DNA from: Eopsaltria australis
Lineage: Eukaryota > Chordata > Aves > Passeriformes > Petroicidae
DNA: 64,000 nt
NCBI GenBank assembly: GCA_034509425.1
Contig: JAVTVJ010000553.1
Span: forward strand, 124,001-188,000
Direction of reading: 5' to 3'
Shown here: positions 61,001 to 64,000 of the stretch, piece after piece
Layout: every line of letters begins with the position of its first letter
How positions within the stretch are numbered: the first letter of the stretch is position 1
Program-made: the position numbers and the translations under genes
The notes under the pieces: generated by a model
What the model was told of the DNA's origin: nothing
Seen by the model: only the letters and a program-made list of their open reading frames with translations
The model's database searches: none

Positions 61001-64000
61001 GGAGGTCGGGTGGGAGATGGGGGTGTTCACCTGGAGAAGGGAAGGGTCCAGGGAGACCTTGGAGCTCCTTGCAGGGCCTAAAGGGGCTCCAGGAGAGCTG
61101 GAGAGGGGCTTGGGACAAGGGATGGAGGGACAGGACATAGGGAATGGCTTCCCACTGCCAGATGGGATATTGAGAAGGAATTCTTCCCTGTGAGAGCAGC
61201 GAGGCCCTCAGGTTTTCCGGAGAAGCTGTGGCTGCCCCTGGATCCCTGGAAGTGTCCAAGACTGCGTCACACAACCTGGGATAGTGGAAGGTGTCCCTGC
61301 CCTTGGCAGGGGTTGGAACTGGATGATCTTGAAGGTCCCTTCCAACCTCAAACCATTCCATGATTCTATTCCTGTCACTTGCACAGAATCAGAGAGTGGC
61401 TGAGGTTGGAAGTGACCTCTGGAGATCATCTACCCCAACCCCCAAAATCCCTGCTAGCAGAGGATGGTTTCAGGGAGTTCTGGAGGTGTCTGGCTGGGTT
61501 TAATCCCAGCTGACATTTGCTCTGAAATAAAAATCAGTTTATGTGCACTGGAGTCAGAGCTTGGGGGAGATGATGCAGTCCATGCTGTTGCTGCCTTATT
61601 TTTGTCTGCTTTATTGAAGTAACATCCCAGTGATTTAGCAGTTTCCACTCTGCTTCATGGCAAAAAAAATTAAATGAAAGCTTGTTTTCTGATTCCATTT
61701 TCTGGTATTGGCAAATAGCAGAAAAATCACACCATGTAACCCATCACAATTACCTTTAACTCATGATTCTACAATTGGAAATTCAGGCTGGTTTAATGTA
61801 AAGTCTACTCTTTTCTGGCTTTCTGAGGCAAAATAAGCCCTGGTTTAAGTGAGCTTAAATTCCCTTCACTGGAGCTTATACTTGAGCATGCACTTGCAGT
61901 TTTTGTTGACTCAAGGCTTTTCTTCAGCTCTCTGTGTGGGATTTGGGAGAAGCTGAGTGCCAGGAATCTTCCCAATCAAACAAAAATCTAAAAGCAGTTT
62001 TTCCTCAAGTAGAAATATGTGGTATTTCAAAGCAGAGTGGCTTTTTTTGGATCTTTATAGGAACTTTAATGTCTTGTCCATGAGGTGGCAGCAGAGTCGG
62101 GATAAAACATGGCAAAACTACTCTTAACTTTAATATCCCACTTGCTGAGCTACTAAAATCATCCTTTTAAAGGATGGTGTAACATTTTTAAAGCTCTGTC
62201 ATGGCAATGGACCCTTAATAAGAAATATCTTCAATGTGCTAATGGGATTCAGAAGGCACCAACGTTATTAGAAAGCATTTTTTTGTCTTAGACATTTATG
62301 AAAGAGGAATCACAGCTTCTCCTTCAAAGTACCAGATTTCTCTCTGCAGATGTTATTTCTTTTTTTTTTTTTTCCTAAATACAGCTCCCAAATTACAGCT
62401 TTTGCTTGTGCACGAAATGAGTGTGGGGATAAACAGAGCCCACTCCAGTCAGATGTTCCCACCCTAGGAAAGCACCAGGAGCGTTTCCCATCACTCAGCT
62501 CTAATTAATGGGTGCTGCAGTGACTTTAATTTGCAGTAACTGACTTTTAATTAGCAGTGACTTTAATTTGCAGTTTGATTGATGCAGTTTTTGGGTTGTT
62601 TCTCCCCTCTGTGCTGGGTGCAGGAGCTGCGAGCATCGGGAAGGGCCTGGGTGGGATGCTCTTCTCCAGGTTTGGCCGGTCCAGTGCCACCCCCCAGACC
62701 ATGGAGACAGGAAAAGATGGCCCTGAGGGGGATGAGAAGAAGGCCACGACTGTTGGGACCCCTCCTTTGCCACACAGCAGCTCAGGATTCCTCGAACCCA
62801 CAGGTGAGTGGTGCCCACCCTGGGCATCCAGGGAAACCAGAGTGGGGTGTGGGGTGGGCTGGAAATGCCAAAACTGCACGTGGCAGGATTTGCTGTTTGG
62901 GTTTGCCATAAAGTGATAAATGTTGAGTATCAAGGCCAGCTTGGATGGGGCTTGCAGCAACCTGAGATAGGGGAAGGTGTGGAATGGGATGATTTTTAAA
63001 GTCCCTTCTTACCCAAACCATTCTGGGATTCTGTGAATCTGTTCCTGGGTTGAATTGGAAGGGACCTTAAAGCCCATCCCATTCCACCCCCTGCCATGGG
63101 CAGGGACACCTTCCACTGTCCCAGGCTGCTCCAAGCCCTGTCCAGCCTGGCCTTGGACACTCCCAGGGATCCAGGGGCAGCCACAGCTTCTCTGGGCACC
63201 CTGTGCCAGGGCCTCCCCACCCTCACAGCCAGGAATCTCTTCCCCATATCCCATCTAACCCTGACCTCTGACAGTTTAAACTGTTTTTTCCACCTAAACT
63301 CCCAATTCCCCCATACATTTCCCATTCTGAAGCAATCTGGGTTTTAGGACACGTGTGACTGGAAAGAGAAGCCACCCTTGTCCTGATCTGAACTGCTCAG
63401 AACAGAAAGTGCAATTTTAGCAGCTGGTTTTTTGAAAAGCACAGGTACTTCCTCTCAGGAAATCCATCCTTGGGTTTATTTCTGAGCTCCCCCTTGGCAC
63501 TGCTGCAGGACACAGGGGTTTTTTGCAACTGAGGGAGTCTCAAGTGTCCTGTGACAGCGTTCACATGATGGATTGCTGTCTGTTCACCACTGATTTAAAC
63601 AGATAACCTGTCTGAGTAAGTGTTTGAGGGCAGGAAACTTCGTGTTAGACGTGAGGGAAGCAGAGAAGCACCACAGGGAGCATCACGGAGCTGCCAAGGG
63701 CATCCTTTTTGGGGGGATTGACACTTTGAGGGCTTCCTGCATGGATCCCACATCCCCCCCATGCTGGAAGCTGCTGCATAGAAGGAGAAGGTGGAGCAGA
63801 GGCCAGCGGGGCTGAATGATGCAATCCCCACCAAAGGCTGTGCTCACAGAGGGCTGTGCTGGGGTTTGGCTCCTGCCCAAGTTCCCGTAACAGCCTCTCG
63901 GAGCCGGCCGGGGCGGCCTTGCTGCACAGCCACTGGGGTTTTTTGGATAAACTCTCCTTCTTGGAAATGACTCTGCTTGTCTGCTGCTGTTCCAAGGCTC
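6306..64000 (+). CDS. DDHD1: DDHD1 gene, coding region from start codon to beyond window edge (11 exons seen, 3' incomplete)
   Basis: Intracellular phospholipase A1 that prefers phosphatidic acid and yields 2-acyl lysophospholipid; family members are cytosolic or membrane-associated and act in lipid signalling and mitochondrial/membrane dynamics, and human DDHD1 is linked to spastic paraplegia 28 (known biology). The sequence shows eleven exons whose phases all match: 6306-6984, 20150-20323, 31090-31218, 33005-33152, 43468-43574, 43890-43996, 53402-53667, 55020-55095, 59171-59320, 60605-60857 and 62624-62803. Every intron is GT..AG. The joined frame holds 756 whole codons without a stop: WWE-like segment about residues 146-250, lipase motifs HGIG (360-363) and SHSLG (482-486, Ser484), coiled-coil-like segment about 515-550, DDHD domain from about 563. 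Human DDHD1 is about 870-900 residues, so some 90 C-terminal residues are missing to the right. Identity is very secure; exon 1 is the only strongly divergent part. Confidence 0.97.
10943..11082 (+). repeat. CR1 LINE 3' end, short
   Basis: Starts abruptly at 'cctggaagtgtccaaggcca' and runs to 'gggattctgtgac'. Confidence 0.85.
12102..12246 (+). repeat. CR1 LINE 3' end with internal deletion
   Basis: The 'gacagggcttgg' block is missing between the 'ccaaggccaggctgga' and 'gcaacctgggatagtgg' parts, and the tail is diverged. Confidence 0.8.
13098..13492 (+). repeat. CR1 LINE 3' end, about 395 bp
   Basis: Contains the more 5' segment 'ggctgggagagctgggggtg' through 'ggggctccaggagagctgga', then the full tail to 'ccattttgtgattctgtg'. 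Confidence 0.9.
14298..14398 (-). repeat. CR1 LINE internal fragment, diverged
   Basis: 'acaagaatttcttccacatg' and 'actcatacctccttgtccta' match the CR1 segment before the tail, read on the minus strand. Confidence 0.45.
14536..14612 (+). repeat. CR1 LINE 3' fragment, truncated
   Basis: Only 'cagagaagctgtggctgccc' with its flanks and 'gatgtgtttcaggccag' remain. An AT-rich stretch separates it from the opposite-strand piece 140 bp upstream. Confidence 0.65.
15935..16270 (-). mobile_element. Candidate LTR-type (endogenous retroviral) fragment
   Basis: About 330 bp of sequence unlike the AT-rich surroundings: CpGs, 'ggttgggggtcgtttccctc', 'ttttaataggatcccgttcg', and a C-run followed by 'aagtatacaattaaagactc'. 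Read on the minus strand it resembles the U3-R-U5 style of avian LTRs, with an AT-rich run about 30 bp before a CG-rich stretch. No gag/pol/env reading frame, primer-binding site or target-site duplication was found, so a solo LTR piece is the best guess. An unclassified repeat or mitochondrial insertion remains possible. Confidence 0.3.
16721..17106 (-). repeat. CR1 LINE 3' end, about 385 bp
   Basis: Begins with the complement of the tail ('atagaatcatgggatggttt') and continues past 'ccctccatgccttgtcccca' to the 'ttctctcctccaggtgaaca' region. A deletion removes the 'agccctgtccagcc' block. Confidence 0.9.
19279..19314 (+). repeat. (TA)n microsatellite
   Basis: Two perfect TA runs interrupted by AAA. 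Confidence 0.85.
19849..20014 (+). repeat. CR1 LINE 3' end just upstream of exon 2
   Basis: Runs from 'gcccagagaagctgtggctg' to 'ccattctgggattgtg'. It ends 135 bp before the exon 2 acceptor, so it may contain the branch-site-distal part of intron 1. Confidence 0.88.
20150..20323 (+). CDS. DDHD1: DDHD1 exon 2, residues 227-284
   Basis: Acceptor is TTCTTTAG before 20150 and donor is GTAAGA after 20323; phase 1 on both sides, 174 bp. It completes the WWE-like domain with the block [17 protein letters not shown] (235-251), whose two Trp residues (238, 244) are invariant in my recollection of vertebrate DDHD1. The rest, through the [17 protein letters not shown] block, is close to the mammalian protein. 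A + strand CR1 tail ends about 135 bp upstream of the acceptor. Confidence 0.96.
22862..23057 (+). repeat. CR1 LINE fragment lacking the 3' tail
   Basis: 'gggagagctgggggtgttca', 'ctggagaagagaaggctcca' and 'ggggctccaggagaactgga' are present, then the match stops at an AT-rich junction. Also includes 'gagacccctctgg' from further 5' in the element. Confidence 0.75.
23748..24004 (-). repeat. CR1-type LINE fragment, older subfamily
   Basis: 'tccctgctcagagccaacga', 'gcaggttgctcagggtgttt' and 'tccacaacctctctgggcag' match an older avian CR1 group on the minus strand. Confidence 0.6.
26961..27306 (-). repeat. CR1 LINE 3' end
   Basis: Complement of the tail at the left ('ggcttgggctggaagagacc'), then 'ggatccaggggcagccacag' and a diverged more-5' part reaching 'ccactgtgaggcctctc'. 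Confidence 0.85.
27867..27900 (+). repeat. Poly-T run
   Basis: 33 T with one A; possibly the complement of an old poly-A tail, but no element was recognised beside it. Confidence 0.8.
28051..28182 (-). repeat. CR1 LINE 3' end, short
   Basis: Includes the tail repeat 'atcacagaatcaaatccc' and ends after 'ccaagccccatccagcctga'. Confidence 0.85.
28803..29390 (-). mobile_element. CR1 LINE, 3' part including end of reverse transcriptase ORF
   Basis: At about 590 bp this is one of the two longest CR1 copies in the window. Beyond the tail it continues into the complement of the ORF2 C-terminal region. The minus-strand translation of about 29150-29390 has [28 protein letters not shown] and a following Cys-Val-Leu-Gly-Cys, matching the conserved end of CR1-type reverse transcriptase proteins. 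The frame shifts and ends near 29160, and no catalytic RT motif (YADD-type) is present, so the copy is dead. Confidence 0.85.
30999..31030 (+). repeat. (TC)16 microsatellite near exon 3 acceptor
   Basis: Perfect 32-bp dinucleotide run; the RNA would carry an uninterrupted (UC)n tract 59 nt before exon 3. Confidence 0.95.
31090..31218 (+). CDS. DDHD1: DDHD1 exon 3, residues 285-327
   Basis: Acceptor TTTTTGCTGCAG before 31090, donor GTAATC after 31218, phase 1 to phase 1, 129 bp. It encodes the [20 protein letters not shown] stretch and ends LGFSK, nearly identical to mammalian DDHD1. The exon belongs to the segment between the WWE-like and lipase domains. A perfect TC dinucleotide run (30999-31030) lies 59 bp upstream of the acceptor. 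Confidence 0.97.
31219..33004 (+). other. DDHD1: DDHD1 intron 3 (1,786 bp)
   Basis: GTAATC..CTGCAG. AT-rich on the left, with no CR1 or tandem repeat seen. An open frame at 32582-32866 has no family resemblance. Confidence 0.9.
33005..33152 (+). CDS. DDHD1: DDHD1 exon 4, residues 328-376, HGIG motif
   Basis: Acceptor TTTCTGCAG before 33005; donor GTGAGT after 33152 leaves two bases (AT) of a Met codon. The exon carries the lipase oxyanion-hole region: beta strand [11 protein letters not shown] with HGIG at 360-363, then [10 protein letters not shown]. Upstream, [16 protein letters not shown] matches the family closely. Length is 148 bp. The frame can be read straight through the donor only as far as a TGA, so the splice is required. 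Confidence 0.97.
33400..33622 (+). repeat. CR1 LINE 3' fragment, second subfamily
   Basis: 'gttcagcttggacatcagga', 'ggcactcagtgctctgggct' and 'ttggaggtcttttccagcct' match the copy at 3815-4272. Confidence 0.8.
34046..34205 (+). repeat. CR1 LINE 3' end, diverged
   Basis: 'ttcaaggccaggttggggcc' to 'ccttccaacccaaagaaatc', with many substitutions. Confidence 0.75.
35168..35203 (+). repeat. T-rich run
   Basis: 35 of 36 bases are T. Confidence 0.8.
36341..36800 (-). repeat. CR1 LINE 3' end, about 460 bp
   Basis: Full tail complement, then the upstream segment through 'ccttctcctctccaggctga' and 'atcatgttggtggcctcctc', the latter from near the end of the ORF. Confidence 0.9.
38541..38768 (+). repeat. 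CR1 LINE 3' end with small deletions
   Basis: The 'gaagctgtggctgccc' block is lost ('ggttgcccaggtgatccctg' instead), while both flanks are intact. Confidence 0.85.
39932..40296 (+). repeat. CR1 LINE 3' end, about 365 bp
   Basis: From 'aggagaaaaggctccaggga' to 'accagtctggaattttacaa'. Confidence 0.9.
40472..40522 (+). repeat. 14-bp tandem repeat TTTTCTCCACATTA
   Basis: Three perfect copies (40472, 40486, 40500) and a partial fourth. Confidence 0.9.
41026..41057 (+). repeat. (GAT)n(AAT)n compound microsatellite
   Basis: A run of GAT units followed by AAT units. Confidence 0.85.
41740..42345 (+). repeat. Long polypyrimidine satellite (19-bp unit CCCCTTTTCCCCTTTTTTT)
   Basis: About 600 bp that is almost purely C/T on the + strand. 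The core, about 41860-42100, is a near-perfect tandem array of a 19-bp unit with two C4 blocks separated by T4 and T7. Flanks are degenerate C/T runs. The minus strand has regularly spaced G4 blocks with A4 and A7 loops. The tract ends 1.1 kb before exon 5. The long open frame through it (Phe/Pro-rich) is a composition artefact. Confidence 0.95.
43468..43574 (+). CDS. DDHD1: DDHD1 exon 5, residues 377-412
   Basis: Acceptor TTTTTTACAG before 43468. The exon's first base (G) finishes the Met codon begun in exon 4, giving [29 protein letters not shown] and LDG follow. Donor is GTACAC after 43574, weaker than the other donors (C at +6, ACAC after GT). Length is 107 bp, phase 2 to phase 1. It forms a helix-strand part of the alpha/beta hydrolase core. 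The intron after it is only 315 bp. Confidence 0.95.
43575..43889 (+). other. DDHD1: DDHD1 intron 5 (315 bp), enlarged by a CR1 tail
   Basis: GTACAC..TTCCAG. 135 bp of its 315 bp is the CR1 piece 43707-43841. Confidence 0.93.
43707..43841 (+). repeat. CR1 LINE 3' end in intron 5
   Basis: From 'ccatccctggcagtgtccaa' to 'ccattccatgattctat'. The right end lies 48 bp before exon 6. Confidence 0.88.
43890..43996 (+). CDS. DDHD1: DDHD1 exon 6, residues 413-448
   Basis: Acceptor TTTTTTCCAG before 43890, donor GTAAGG after 43996, phase 1 to phase 0, 107 bp. It encodes [20 protein letters not shown] and the [14 protein letters not shown] block, essentially identical to mammals. This is the lipase-core segment just before the nucleophile exon. 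A CR1 tail ends about 48 bp upstream of the exon. Confidence 0.97.
45768..46362 (-). mobile_element. CR1 LINE 3' part, about 595 bp
   Basis: Tail complement followed by 'ccagccaggaattcccagtt', 'ctctcccagcctggctccag' and a diverged stretch with 'agctgacagagcattccagg' to 'ggcattttggggtgtgagca', which is from the ORF2 end region. No intact frame. Confidence 0.85.
47292..47403 (-). repeat. CR1 LINE 3' end, short
   Basis: 'gaatcatggagtagtttagg' through 'ctatcccaggttgctcagag'. Confidence 0.85.
48783..48860 (+). repeat. 39-bp tandem duplication
   Basis: Two copies beginning 'ggttgaacagct' (48783 and 48822), differing at a few bases. The period is a multiple of three and the stretch is open in that frame. 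Confidence 0.85.
49460..49735 (-). repeat. CR1 LINE 3' end
   Basis: 'cccagaatggtttgtgttgg' to 'ccctgtgtcctgtcactcca'. Confidence 0.9.
50903..50945 (-). repeat. Possible CR1 tail remnant
   Basis: 'tcatagaagggaccttaaac' and 'atcatctacttccatccccc' resemble the complement of the CR1 tail. Very short. Confidence 0.4.
53084..53264 (+). repeat. Minisatellite of about 55-65-bp units upstream of exon 7
   Basis: Three copies sharing 'gccaggcagttg', 'ggtggctctgga' or a variant, 'gggtgaacctctggagccat' and sometimes 'gaccatca'. Ends 137 bp before the exon 7 acceptor. Confidence 0.85.
53402..53667 (+). CDS. DDHD1: DDHD1 exon 7, residues 449-536, catalytic serine
   Basis: Acceptor CTTGCCCCAG before 53402; the donor GTAATG after 53667 splits an Arg codon (phase 2). 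The nucleophile elbow [15 protein letters not shown] lies here. Ser484 (53507-53509) is the predicted catalytic serine, in the S-x-S-x-G form typical of intracellular PLA1 rather than the plain GxSxG. After [19 protein letters not shown] comes a run of five Glu (GAG repeats) and [20 protein letters not shown], a likely coiled coil. The human protein has a shorter acidic run here. Codon GC is higher than in exons 2-5. Confidence 0.97.
53668..55019 (+). other. DDHD1: DDHD1 intron 7 (1,352 bp)
   Basis: GTAATG..TTCTAG, phase 2; contains one CR1 piece. The rest has no recognised element. Confidence 0.92.
53849..53988 (-). repeat. CR1 LINE 3' end, diverged
   Basis: 'tggaacggtttgggttggaa' to 'ggccttggacatctccaagg'. 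The 'ccatgggcaggg' block is altered. Confidence 0.85.
55020..55095 (+). CDS. DDHD1: DDHD1 exon 8, residues 537-562
   Basis: Small 76-bp exon. The acceptor TTTTCTAG before 55020 supplies G to finish Arg537; the donor is GTATGT after 55095 (phase 0). It encodes [15 protein letters not shown], which continues the coiled-coil-like helix, and a Pro/Lys linker ending KFK. The linker after KAS varies from mammals. The exon is flanked by CR1 pieces in opposite orientation (53849-53988 minus, 55347-55446 plus). Confidence 0.95.
55347..55446 (+). repeat. CR1 LINE 3' tail only
   Basis: 'gagcaacctgatctagtggg' to 'ccattctgggattctgt'; 5'-truncated to 100 bp. Confidence 0.85.
57306..57335 (+). repeat. T-rich run
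   Basis: 29 T with one C. Confidence 0.8.
57672..57780 (-). repeat. CR1-like fragment, same group as 1661-1800
   Basis: 'aaggttggaaaagacctgtc', 'catccccaagtgccacatcc' and 'ttttaaatccctccggggat'. Confidence 0.6.
59171..59320 (+). CDS. DDHD1: DDHD1 exon 9, residues 563-612, start of DDHD domain
   Basis: Acceptor CTCTCCCCAG before 59171, donor GTGAGT after 59320, 150 bp, phase 0 both sides. It encodes [27 protein letters not shown] and NIFHPTDPV. The VENFF..GSPL segment begins the DDHD domain. Asp610 in HPTDPV is probably the first of the four residues the domain is named for (family knowledge; the others lie later). Confidence 0.97.
59321..60604 (+). other. DDHD1: DDHD1 intron 9 (1,284 bp)
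   Basis: GTGAGT..TTCCAG, phase 0. No interspersed repeat recognised. Confidence 0.92.
60605..60857 (+). CDS. DDHD1: DDHD1 exon 10, residues 613-696
   Basis: Acceptor CCCCTTCCAG before 60605, donor GTAATG after 60857, 253 bp, phase 0 to phase 1. Conserved blocks are [38 protein letters not shown] and [18 protein letters not shown]. Between them a Ser/Thr/Pro/Ala linker (about residues 660-680) differs from mammals and is Ala-rich here, with GC-rich codons. It is an insertion within the DDHD domain rather than its metal site. Confidence 0.96.
61009..61366 (+). repeat. CR1 LINE 3' end, about 358 bp
   Basis: 'gatgggggtgttcacctgga' to 'ccattccatgattctatt'. A deletion joins 'gtgtccaagactgcgtcaca' to the tail. 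Confidence 0.88.
61383..61462 (-). repeat. CR1-type tail fragment, older subfamily
   Basis: 'cagaatcagagagtggctga' and 'gacctctggagatcatctac', starting 17 bp after the preceding CR1. Confidence 0.6.
62624..62803 (+). CDS. DDHD1: DDHD1 exon 11, residues 697-756
   Basis: Acceptor GTGCTGGGTGCAG before 62624; GTGAGT donor after 62803 leaves one base (G) of codon 757. It encodes [20 protein letters not shown], a variable Thr/Glu/Lys linker, then [15 protein letters not shown]. The last residues before the donor are Glu-Pro-Thr, where mammals as I recall have Asp-Ser; phase and donor are unaffected. The next exon, expected to begin with a CA-type acceptor completing Ala, was not found up to 64000. 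Confidence 0.93.
62928..63036 (+). repeat. CR1 LINE 3' tail
   Basis: 'caaggccagcttggatgggg' to 'ccattctgggattctgtg'; the 'tgcccatggcaggg' block is deleted. Confidence 0.85.
63041..63325 (-). repeat. CR1 LINE 3' end, tail-to-tail with the preceding copy
   Basis: 'gaattggaagggaccttaaa' to 'ctgacctctgacagtttaaa'. Its 3' end meets the 3' end of the + copy within a few bases. Confidence 0.88.

Larger units (their letters stand above)
60858..62623 (+). other. DDHD1: DDHD1 intron 10 (1,766 bp)
   Basis: GTAATG..GTGCAG, phase 1. CR1 pieces of opposite orientation lie at 61009-61366 and 61383-61462; the rest is unremarkable. Confidence 0.92.
62804..64000 (+). other. DDHD1: DDHD1 intron 11, left part (continues beyond window)
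   Basis: Begins GTGAGT, phase 1. It holds two abutting CR1 tails. 63330-64000 shows no exon resembling the expected DDHD1 C-terminus. Confidence 0.85.

Noticed and set aside
62804..64000. Search for the last DDHD1 coding exon
   Set aside because: No acceptor followed by a frame resembling the C-terminal DDHD segment (expected AYFRLQE-type start) was found; it is probably beyond the window.

Overview
The window is vertebrate nuclear DNA, almost certainly from a bird and probably a passerine. Two things point there. More than thirty copies of the avian CR1 LINE 3' end lie on both strands, with hallmark phrases such as 'gaagctgtggctgcc' and 'ccaacccaaaccattctg'. The only recognisable gene is a split vertebrate gene with GT..AG introns. 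No bacterial, phage or plasmid genes and no CRISPR arrays were seen.

The gene is DDHD1 (phosphatidic-acid-preferring phospholipase A1, PA-PLA1) on the + strand. Eleven coding exons join in phase from an ATG at 6306 to a splice donor after 62803, giving 756 complete codons plus one base. The first exon is large and GC-rich inside a CpG island. The other ten are 76-266 bp and lie between introns of 0.3-13 kb. Visible parts are an acidic, disordered N-terminus; a WWE-like domain split by intron 1; the lipase core with an HGIG motif (residues 360-363) and an SHSLG serine motif (Ser484); a Glu-rich predicted coiled coil; and the first part of the DDHD domain. The C-terminal coding exon or exons, with the rest of the DDHD metal-binding residues, and the 3' UTR lie beyond position 64000.

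Layout: 1-6050 is 5' flanking DNA with CR1 pieces and, from about 4.3 kb, a cluster of unrelated minisatellites that runs up to the promoter. 6050-7110 is the CpG-island promoter with exon 1. 6985-64000 is introns 1-11 with exons 2-11. The introns hold CR1 pieces in both orientations (one keeps the end of the CR1 reverse transcriptase frame), a candidate LTR-type fragment near 16 kb, a roughly 600-bp polypyrimidine satellite near 42 kb, and smaller tandem repeats beside exons 3 and 7.

No second protein-coding gene, RNA gene or new defence or metabolic system could be supported. The most notable points are structural: stop-free minisatellite sequence in frame with the DDHD1 start, the G-run/C-run satellite in intron 4, CR1 insertions in inverted pairs around small exons, and a long unexplained open frame in intron 6. 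Exon limits come from reading frames, splice consensus and recalled similarity to mammalian DDHD1; nothing was aligned by computer.
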